Part shown: positions 55,837 to 64,000 of the stretch, piece by piece | Numbering within the stretch: the stretch's first letter is position 1 | How the letters are laid out: each line of letters opens with the position of its first letter | Assembly (NCBI GenBank): GCA_022813625.1 | Contig: JAKLMB010000050.1 | Coordinates: 1 to 64,000, forward strand | DNA from: Aaosphaeria pasadenensis | Taxonomy: Eukaryota > Ascomycota > Dothideomycetes > Pleosporales | Direction: 5' to 3' | Length of the DNA: 64,000 nucleotides | Notes under the pieces: generated by a model | Told to the model about the DNA's origin: nothing | The model's input: only the letters and a program-made list of their open reading frames with translations | Database searches by the model: none | Position numbers and translations under genes: made by a program

Positions 55837-57482
55837 TCACAACTTGGCCCTCCTATCCTGCCCTCCGCCCTCTTCTTTCTGATCCAAGTCTTCAAACCCA
55901 TCCCAAGCCCCTTCAACACCACACCACCTGACAAACCTAACCACAATCTTTGCCACCTCCTCATGAACTCCCAGTTTCTCCACGTAGAACCTCCTCTGCC
56001 CCTCGGGCAGCCGATACCCAGGCACCAACATCCTCTCCACAGAATCCATTGCCATCCGCGCAATCTTCAAGAAATCACCCTCACCCAACCGCCCACCCAC
56101 CTCCACACCCTCCATACTACCAACAACTTCCTTCGCACACAGCACCGCCCTAACAAACTTCGCCGAGTGCCCATCATCAGGATACCTCCTCGCCCTCCTC
56201 AGCACCTCCTCCCACCCGCCACCGTTCCCCTCCCCACTCCCCACATACCCCTTCACCCTCTCCACAAACAACTCCGGACACCCGTTCGCCGCATAGATCA
56301 CGAGGTCCATCCAACCCTTCCAGTTCAACAATCTCGCCTTGTGCGCGTCGTCCAGCCACTCCAACTGCACCACGAACGTAGGGAACAGCGCGGACAGGTT
56401 CGCGGAATGCATCATGAAGAACTCGATCGACGGCTTCTTGCGAGGGTGCTGCGCGGCGCCGGATATCAGGATCGTGGAGTGCAGGGTCGCGTGGAGGTGG
56501 GTGGCCAGGGAGTCCGGGGTCGGATCGACGTGCCAGTGGGAGAGGATGCGGGGTAGGAGGTGGCCTGCGCGTGGGAGGAGGGCGTCCGTCACGCGGTTTG
56601 GGGGGTCGGATGCGGTGGTTGCGGTGAGGATTTGGGGTTCCTTGCGGAGGTGGGCGAGGATGGGGATGTAGGATGGGGTGCAGGGTTGGTGTCGATGTTG
56701 TTGGAGGTAGCGTTCGGTGGGGAGGAGGATGTCGAGGGGCCAGGTGTCGTGGATGCAGGCTGATGAGAGGGCTTCGGCGACGAGGAGAGGCTGCTGGAAT
56801 TCGAGAGCGAAGCCGAGATGGAGGATGGGGTGGAGGAAACCTTTTCAACGGTGAGCGAGTACCGACGGATCGATGTCGTGTCATTGGTGTGTTGTGAGAT
56901 TTGGGGAGGTTTGGGGGTTACAGACCACTAAACATCCGTCCTAACATGTCGGTGCCACTCTCTTCGTCATTGAAGAGGTACTGTCTCAATACTTCTTCCA
57001 CTCCCCTTCTGGCGATGAGCGCCTGGAAGAAGCGGAGATAGTCGATGTAGTGCTTGGACTCCCCTAAATGACTTTTAAAGGCCTCCAGATCGGACATGTC
57101 GACTGCAACAGATACTTCACCGTCATCATGATGGGACGTTGGAACCTGATACGGTTCGTTCAAATCATACGCCGCCTGTAGTTCCTCTGGTGTTGCGCCC
57201 AGAGCGTATATCGTGCATATATGATGAACAATGTGATCTTATCATAACCCTCATTAGTAAACTCGACCTCTTTCCCGTGGCCCAGTGCATTATCGACTCA
57301 CTGTGTAGCCCGACATCATTGAAGAGCGTGTGGTACTTCGCATGATTCAGCATCAATAATTCGCTTGCTTTGTCGGCACTTTCTTGCTGGAGGTCTTTCA
57401 CGTGCGTAAATCCGGGCGTCTTCTTTGCGTCGAGGTAGACGTTGTATGCGTCTGCGATCCGCGAGGGGAGCTTTTGATTCAT
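55837..57482 (-). CDS. Questin oxidase-like protein (DUF4243)
   Basis: A 498-residue protein from exons 57482-57302, 57237-56926 and 56840-55837. The family signature straddles the first splice, which creates FNDVGLHNHIVHH and leads into YALGATPEELQAAYD. The second splice creates SGFLHPILHLGFALEFQQP. These are diagnostic of the questin oxidase (DUF4243) family. In Aspergillus, questin oxidase opens an anthraquinone ring in geodin synthesis in a Baeyer-Villiger-type reaction. Many paralogues have unknown substrates. Histidines in the first motif are probably catalytic or cofactor-binding. The second donor (GTCTGT) is weaker than usual. The gene is divergent from a scytalone-dehydratase-like gene across 986 bases, so the pair could belong to one aromatic polyketide pathway, but no synthase lies in the window. 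Confidence 0.9.
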
Positions 57483-58468
57483 CGTGATGGTAGTGTGGGG
57501 AGTTTCTTCTTGTGTTTACTATAGTCGAGTGTTGAGATGGTATTCGTGAAGCCGGAATCGGCGTTGTATGATAAGGGATGCAGAAGATGTCAAGGGTGCT
57601 ATACGTTAGGTTCTCATCCGCCTTGGCTATAGTGGAGTGCTTCTCATCGTATGCTGGTCGCCGTAGTTAGCCTGAATCATGGTATTTCAAGAATTCCATG
57701 TCAATGTTCAGATGCTTAGAACTGATCACATCGACTTGGAATCTCCGAAGAGAGTTGTTCAAATACCTGCATCTTTCTTACCTATCTCATGACTTACTGA
57801 CCATACTTTCTTCTAGATAAAGCAAACAACACTTAATAGCGAAAAAGACGACACTGTAACGAGATGATCCAACAAACAAACCCAGAACCAAGTAATCATC
57901 GAGAATGAGGGGTGGAGCGCCCACATGGTCGACATGAGCATTAGCGCCTCCTCGCCAACAACCATCCCCGGTTTTTCTGGGGTATTCCCCACTCCTGCCC
58001 GTCAGTTCCCCACATTTCGAAGCTTGCAGCGTAGGCATGGCTAGCTTCCGAGGCTAAGACAGAATGGCTACTCTGCACTTGCGAATAGATAGGTGGAGAT
58101 GTGTTGTTGCTTGTGATGTTGGTTTGGCTCTTAGTCTGGGAATTGTTCGTGAGGTCGGTGTGCTTGGGAAGATATAGTGCGCTGACTACTGGGATGCATG
58201 TACATGTATTATGGATTTGATCAGTAGCCATGAATGGATAACATCGGACGTGAGCGCATTTCGTCTTGTTAAGTAATGATATTGTCGCCATGAAACCTTA
58301 AACAGATCGTCGTAGGAAGAGGGGAATCACAGTGCCTCGGCATCGCTACGGTGAGCACGAGGCCCATGTGGAAGTATCATGTCTCAACCTCAATGTCATG
58401 GTAAAGACAACATGACCAAGTTCACAGACACATATCATCATCACCACTAATCACACACTTCGCAAAGC
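57483..58468. promoter_or_regulatory. Divergent intergenic region between two tailoring-enzyme genes
   Basis: These 986 bases separate the starts of the questin-oxidase-like and scytalone-dehydratase-like genes. No coding region is recognised. It should contain both promoters. Confidence 0.45.
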
Positions 58469-59101
58469 ATGGCCAACGACATTACATTTCCGGGTACCCA
58501 AGCCCCTCGGTATCATTCTCATTCTCAGCATGGATCTAAATCACACTAACGCCGTCACTAAACGCAGAGTTCCTCTGCCTTAGTAGGATAACATTCGAAT
58601 GGGCCGACAGTTACGACAGCAAGGACTTCGCCCGGCTCGCTGCAATCCTGGCCCCGGAAGTCACATTGGACTACTCGGAGGCATTCGGGCAGAAGCCGGT
58701 TACGATGAGCAAGGAGGCGTTTCTGCAGCTGTCGAGCAGCGAGGACAGGTTGGGTGGGATAGTCGATTGTATTCATCATATCGGTGGGTCGAAATTCGAT
58801 CGCACGGGCCCGGATAGTGTGACTGGATTCCATCAGGTACGATCGTTCTCTTTTGATTTCAAGTAGTGGTCCGAGATCTATATTGATGCCTTGCGGAAAG
58901 GTGCGAACGGAGTACAAGCGGTTTAAGACGATGGACAAGAAGGAAGTCGAAGCTTCAGGTCAGGGTTTGACACTCATGGTGCATTGGTACAAAAAGATCG
59001 ACGGGGAGTGGAAGCTCGCGGGAACGAAACCTGGAGGCAGGATGAATGAATTCAACTTTGACAAGATATTCACACAAAAGCCCCAGCAAGCAAAGATCTA
59101 A
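58469..59101 (+). CDS. Scytalone dehydratase-like protein
   Basis: A 164-residue protein of the SnoaL/scytalone dehydratase fold from exons 58469-58493, 58568-58836 and 58901-59101. The 25-base first exon joins to give MANDITFPEFL and then FEWADSYDSKDFARL, matching the family N-terminus, which supports the tiny exon. Equivalents of known active-site residues are Tyr24, Asp25, Tyr44, His78 (IHHIGG) and His97 (GFHQ). The usual Ser-x-Asn pair before HWYKK is Thr122-x-Met124 here, so the substrate pocket differs from true scytalone dehydratase. The ending NEFNFDKIF is typical. True enzymes dehydrate scytalone in DHN-melanin synthesis; this one may dehydrate another aromatic polyketide. It is divergent from the questin-oxidase-like gene. 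Confidence 0.88.
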
Positions 59102-59458
59102 TACCATTTTGTATTCCATAACAATACGGTATTGTTAGGGCCACACATAGAGACACATCCGATGTGATATCTATCAATGACTGCTTCAACTGCCCCAACG
59201 ATGATCTAGATTTTTTGCTTTCTTATTCGTTTTTTAACTTTCTCTTATCCGTGACATATGGCTTCAATGTTGCTCTGCTTTCGCTTGTAAGTAAGCTTTA
59301 GATGTCAAGCATGTCTTGTAGAAGAATCAGTCTTCTCCTCTGGAGCAAAGCATGCCTGTAAGAACTTGGCAGACCTAATTCTCAAGCCTAAGGTTGGATT
59401 TCGTATCGCCTTTGAGTGAGAGATGGTGAGGGTTTTGTATTGAATCTGCACCGCTGGT
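59102..59458. other. Spacer between convergent genes
   Basis: 357 bases holding the 3' ends of the scytalone-dehydratase-like and MKT1 genes. A T-rich run lies near 59208-59236. Nothing else seen. Confidence 0.5.
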
Positions 59459-61956
59459 TCATCGCATAGATGCCAACCATTCGTCCGCCTCTGACCATTG
59501 TTTCTTCTCGGACTCCTTGACAAGGTTGCCACTTGTCTTGACTCCTTGGAAAACTGCATCCCAGAGATCGAATGCTAGCTTAAGATCATTATCGAAGTCT
59601 TCCGATTGCGGGAAATAGCGTGTTGATACAGTTTCCCTGACCTGTTCCTTGGCCTTGGCTGAGGTAGGCTCGGACTGGTTGTGGAGCTCATCGAGATAAG
59701 ACTTCATCGCGACGCTGAGCGCACAGTTGACAGGGAGAAGGAATGGTAAACTGGAGTCCGTCAGTATTGTGGTTGATTATATGTGGTTAGATTTACGTAC
59801 TCGATAGCAAGCGCTGGGATGCTTTCGATATCACGTTTGGCATATCCGCCCATCAACATTTGGGTCGCACTTGCTTCAACAAGATCTCGCAGGGTTTGAC
59901 GGACAACGTTGATGACCGAGTTGTAGCCGAGTAGGTGTTGACTGAGAGGGCCTGTGAAACCAATTGGCTTATGGTGGAGAGGAAGTAAACCAGCAACACG
60001 GGAAAGCAACAGGTTGAATTCTCTGTCCTTTGCTACACAAACAGTCAGTCAAATGTTGGCTAGATAGGAAAGATATACGTACGCTCACCGCGTATCGGCG
60101 CACCATTGTAATTGGGGAACATTGCAGGGTCGGCATTGAGGACACCCAATCGAAGAAGCTCAACAGCTGCAAGAGCAGCCTCTTCAAGGTCAGCATTTCC
60201 CTTCAGGGAAGTCATGACCGCAAGAAGGGTCTTGCCCCATGCAGTCAGATTGTGGTTGACGTCGACATAATCCCGTACAGCAAGGAAACGCCATATGGTG
60301 TTGTACGTGATTTCGGCACCAGTGGAAAGGGGCTGTCAGATGATTAGTAGATGAGATAGAGTTGATACAGGATCTACGTACGCTCTTAACATCCCTCGTG
60401 CTACTGGATTTGGACACAAAATCTGGGTTTTGCAACGCCAGAACTGCCGACCCGAGATACCCATTTGACTATGGCATGTTAGCTTGCGATGATCACCATT
60501 CGGGAAGGGGAGACCGACCTTGTACTGAGAGACGATGTCCCTGAATGTTGCCTCCTTCACGTTCCAGCTCTCGGCAACGCGTCTTGTCTCGTCCTTGCCG
60601 CCGGTGTTGATCGCAGCAGTGCGAGAAGATCCTGACGGGTCGGGAAACCAGCACTTGAGGTTCAAATCCTTGTGAGTATACCAATTGTGCAGGCTCGAGG
60701 ATATCAAGTTCAGAGTCGTTGTCCGAAGTGGATTCAGCTTCGAGCTAACGAGTTTCTGGTACTCGACGGAATCTCCACCATCCATGGGTGGGGGTTCGAG
60801 GATCTCGTTGAAAGAACGCCATCTAAGAACGCGAGAGTTGATCAGGCCTCGCGAGAGGTAATGGTACATTTCGTCAGGAAGTCGCTGACCGATAAACTCG
60901 TGTGCATCAACAGGAAGCTGTTCCTCGTTGAGCGTCTCAAGCTTTCCGTCGGTGGTGATGATTGGGGAGTGCTTCACTACCATACGAGCCTTGCGAAAGT
61001 TTTCGGGATATGTTAGGGCTCGGAGCTTCGGGTCATCTTTGTTAGTATTGACCACGGCGTTTCCAGAACGGCCGCCATTCGTGATCAATTCGATAGCACC
61101 GAGCGGCTTCAGAACCTTAGTTCGGTTTGCAGTCTCCAGTGTAGGAATGGTCGGGAGCAACTGAGACCCAGCCAGTAGACAGGCATCGACGAAGTTGTCC
61201 TCCGAAACATCTATACCATTAACAAACTTCCTCATCTCTGCAATGCACCTCGATCGTCTGACCCAGTGGAACTGGTTGTTCTCGAAATCAAAGTCTGTGA
61301 TGACCCTGTCGCAATCAAAGAGGACCATCTCGGAGGAGCCGGCGACTATGTGTACTTTCTTGTGTTTTAGTAGGTATGCAATCTACGACCTGTCAGCGCA
61401 AAATTCGGTGTCTGGGTAGGGTGCAAGTTACTTGTGCCCATGCGCTGTAAGGTGCCACGAGGAAGGGAATATCGCTGCGGACAAGAATTGATTGAAGAGC
61501 GCGATAGAGGTCTTCGGGAATGACATAATCTATAACAGCGTCAGACTTTGTAAAGTTTGTGAAGGCTGCGGGCGAATTACTTGATTCTCCAAACTTGCCC
61601 ACGGACTCGTGTGCTTGTCCATTGTCGTATAGATTCCATGCACTTGTGTTGGTTGCAGCACCCTCCCTTCGCTGCTGAAAAGGGTCTACTTGTTGTGTTA
61701 GATCGATGCCGCTGAAGACGAAGATAGGTCGAATCTGAAGCCTCGCGAAGCTTTCAAGATCATCTTTGACGTGAAGGTCCAGCCCGAGCGGGACGCCCCC
61801 AAGAGCCGGGACAAGAGGTTCTTTGGCACGACGGTGATTGAATATGCGGGTTTGGATGTAGTCGGCGGCGTCAATGGCGATTTGCGAGTCTGCGAGGTCA
61901 TCCAGTGCGGAGACCTCGCCCAAAACGCTGGACCACCTGTCGAAGTCGCGAATCAT
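59459..61956 (-). CDS. MKT1: Mkt1 homologue (XPG-like post-transcriptional regulator)
   Basis: A protein of roughly 730 residues; I infer seven exons. It resembles yeast Mkt1, which works with the Pbp1-Pab1 complex to control mRNA translation and stability in the cytoplasm. The N-terminal XPG-like domain includes FDRWSSVLGEVSAL, SQIAIDAADYI, LQIRPIFVFSGI, PFLVAPYSAWAQ and, after a splice, IAYLLKHKKVHIVAGSSEMVLFDCDRVI. The MKT1 N- and C-domains follow (HEFIGQRLPDEMYHYLSRGL and, near the end, CALSVAMKSYLDEL). Introns lie near 61540, 61400, 60500, 60370, 60080 and 59770; two use GTCGGT or GTAATT donors. The first (51 bases, divisible by three) could also be retained. The start at 61956 gives a slightly short N-terminus. 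It is divergent from the 2-oxoglutarate oxygenase gene. Confidence 0.92.
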
Positions 61957-62485
61957 GGCTGGGGCGTGGGTCGAGTGTGACGGTTGGTGTGTTGAGATTG
62001 ATTTGAATTGCGGTCGTGGTATTCCTTGGGATCTCCTGTATATCTGTTGGGCAGGTTAGGGAGAATGTTTTTTGTTGTGAGGTGCGAGACGATTGCGGGG
62101 GTGAGAGTGTGAGAGATGAAGCTGGGCTGGCTGGTGAATTTGGTGCTGCAACATTAAACAGTTGACCATCGAGCTGCTGGGCTTGGCACGGCACCCCACC
62201 CCTGCCGGGTTTGACTATTCTGGGGTTAGCGCCAGGTACGGTCACTACATACCTTACCTTACCTATAGATATCGTGATAGAGGATGCAACTTGCACACAT
62301 CTGATGAGTTACTGGATTGAATTTGATAAGATTGATATCACTTGCAAGAATCCGAAAAGCTGAACTAAGCTTGACGGTGGGCTCACTTGGAAACCCACAG
62401 CAGTCGCTCACATTTGCTTATATCTACTTGTCATCGTTATCTATCAGCCGATCATCATCTTTTCTCTATTTACATCCAGATCAAG
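61957..62485. promoter_or_regulatory. Divergent promoter of MKT1 and the 2OG oxygenase gene
   Basis: 529 bases between two divergent start codons, with a CTTACCTTACCTATAG patch at about 62253-62268. No gene seen. Confidence 0.45.
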
Positions 62486-63675
62486 ATGCCACACTCGGAC
62501 AATCCGGATGCAGGAATACCCGTCATCGACATTTCAACCCCGTCTGTGGAGGTAGCAAAGCAGGTGCTGGATGCAGCATCCACTCATGGATTTCTTTTCA
62601 TCAAGAATGATGGCATAACCATACCTCCAAGTGACATTGAAGAAATGTTCAAGCTTGTATGCTCTCGAAAAGTACCTCCTAATCCAAGACACTACTCCAT
62701 GCTAACTTGATAAACGACAACAGTCTCAAGAATTCTTCAAGCAACCCAAGGAGCAGAAATCCGACTTCGCCATCCACTCCGACAAGGCAGGAGGCATCAA
62801 TCGCGGCTGGGTGACGATGGCCGGCGAATCCCTCGACCCCGAAGGGCAAAAGCAAGGAGATCCCAAAGAGTAAAACCACCCACCAATTCGTCCTCTCAAA
62901 TCAGTCCCAAAAAAAAAGAAGAACCCATCATTAACGAAAACCCCCCAACTCATCCAGAGCATTCAACATCGGCCCACCGTCCCCGCTCCTCCAACCCCTC
63001 CCACCCCCATTATCCTCCTCCACTGCCCTCATCCTCCGCTTCCAAACCGCCTGCCACGCCCTCTGCACCACCATCCTCAACCTCCTCGGCACCGCGCTCG
63101 AAACCCCAGACCCATCCTGGTTCGCCGTCCGGCACGACCAGTCCCTCGGCCCCTCCGGCACCATCTTCCGCCTCCTCTACTACCCTCGAACCACCACCAC
63201 CGCCTCCTCTGGCTCGTCCACCACCTCCATCCGCGCAGGCGCCCACTCAGACTACGGCTCCCTCACCCTCCTCTTCCGTCTCCCAGGTCAACCAGGCCTC
63301 GAACTCCTCACCACCTCGTCCGGGACCTGGAAACCCGTCCCCGTGAACCCGTCCCCGACTACCCTCTCCACTCCCCCGATCCTCGTCAACATAGGCGACC
63401 TCCTCAGCTTTTGGACGGGCGGCATGCTGAAGAGCACGGTGCATCGTGTCACTTTCTCCGGGGGCGAGGAGCGGCACAGTATGGCGTATTTCTGCCATCC
63501 GCTCGACGAGGTGGAGCTGGTGCGTGTGCCGAGTGCGGTTATTGAGCGGTTTGGGGATCGCGGGGAGGGGGAGTTGGAGGTGCAGAGGAGGAAGGTTGGG
63601 GTTACGGGGGAGGGGGAGAGGATCACGGCGAAGGAGCATTTGAGGAGGAGGTTGGAGGTTACGTATGGGTTGTGA
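62486..63675 (+). CDS. 2-oxoglutarate/Fe(II)-dependent oxygenase (isopenicillin-N-synthase-like)
   Basis: A 344-residue non-haem iron oxygenase from exons 62486-62656, 62724-62869 and 62958-63675. The N-terminal DIOX_N region has GIPVIDIS, GFLFIKNDGI and a KEQK helix. The C-terminal double-stranded beta-helix supplies the iron ligands: AHSDYGSLTLLF (His-x-Asp) and STVHRV (distal His). The 2-oxoglutarate-binding Arg lies in ERHSMAYFCHP. The fold and spacing are those of fungal members related to isopenicillin N synthase and plant flavonoid-type oxygenases. The substrate is unknown. The end is Gly/Glu/Arg-rich and drifts in base composition. It is divergent from MKT1. Confidence 0.92.
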
Positions 63676-64000
63676 AGAAGGGGTTGGGGTTCGTTCTGGA
63701 TGGCGTTGTGTCGTTGTTGTTTGGGCAATGTGATAGATGGCTCCAGCACCCTCGACTCTCCCCTCCCCTATGTCTCAAAGGCCCCGCGGGGGAATATTCA
63801 ATCAAATTGTGATCTACTACACATATTTCGGACAGACACACATATATATCACGTCAGAATCTCGAGGCACTCTTCATTTCCAGTTTACTTGTAATATTAT
63901 CTCCATCTGCTTCTCATAATCGCAGGCAATAGCAATACTCTCTATTGCCAAAAAAGCTGATCTACATGATTCGATGTATGTATACATGTACGTATGTGTG
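63676..64000. other. Right-hand end of the window
   Basis: 325 bases after the oxygenase gene, AT-rich at the end with TATGTATACATGTACGTATG. No gene seen. Confidence 0.5.

Noticed and set aside
55963..56884. Long Pro/Arg/His-rich frames over the questin-oxidase-like gene
   Set aside because: Low-complexity translations of the wrong frames. The correct frame shows conserved family sequence and consistent splicing.
1..64000. CRISPR arrays, rRNA, intact transposons or viral genes
   Set aside because: No regularly spaced repeats, ribosomal signatures, transposase, reverse transcriptase or capsid-type frames were seen on either strand.

Overview
The window is nuclear DNA of a filamentous ascomycete (Pezizomycotina). 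The evidence is the short GT-AG introns (about 50-90 nt), wide intergenic spacers, genes on both strands without operons, and fungus-restricted families: Zn2Cys6 and fungal bZIP regulators, a HET-domain protein, a Grg1/CCG-1-like protein, a CVNH-LysM lectin, a DUF7580 protein, and Mkt1 and Efl1 homologues. I cannot name the species. No rRNA, tRNA, CRISPR or intact transposon was recognised. Bases 1-75 are a pure C homopolymer, probably a contig edge or a sequencing artefact.

Layout. 1-4 kb: intronless catalase-peroxidase (katG). 7-13.7 kb: P450, Zn2Cys6 regulator and FAD amine oxidase, a possible small metabolic cluster. 13.9-26.9 kb: low-complexity NQGY-repeat protein, dienelactone hydrolase, hotdog thioesterase, Grg1-like stress protein, secreted CAP/PR-1 protein and DUF4188 protein, separated by long gene-poor spacers. 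27.7-38.1 kb: the most interesting region (below). 39.2-44.7 kb: small Rossmann-like protein divergent from a bZIP factor, TPMT-type methyltransferase, GPI-anchored protein. 46-51 kb: HNH protein, CVNH-LysM lectin, an orphan ORF. 52-62 kb: housekeeping EFL1 and MKT1 homologues flanking a divergent pair of aromatic-polyketide-type enzymes (questin-oxidase-like and scytalone-dehydratase-like). 62.5-63.7 kb: 2-oxoglutarate/Fe(II) oxygenase.

Central system. Three adjacent genes look like a programmed-cell-death (allorecognition or immunity) locus. One is a 1,856-residue protein combining an NLR-type N-terminus, zinc fingers, a kinase fold that has lost its catalytic residues, and a HET domain. 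Divergent from it is an 874-residue DUF7580-subtilase with an intact Asp/His/Ser triad. Downstream, on the same strand, is a ~278-residue gasdermin-like protein with an acidic C-terminal tail. Subtilase plus gasdermin is the arrangement of Podospora het-Q, where protease cleavage releases the pore-forming gasdermin. The linked HET-pseudokinase is the part I do not recognise from described systems and could be the sensor or a second executioner.

Gene models were assembled by hand from reading frames and splice motifs. Every multi-exon model given with exon coordinates was checked for frame continuity, but none is supported by transcript data.
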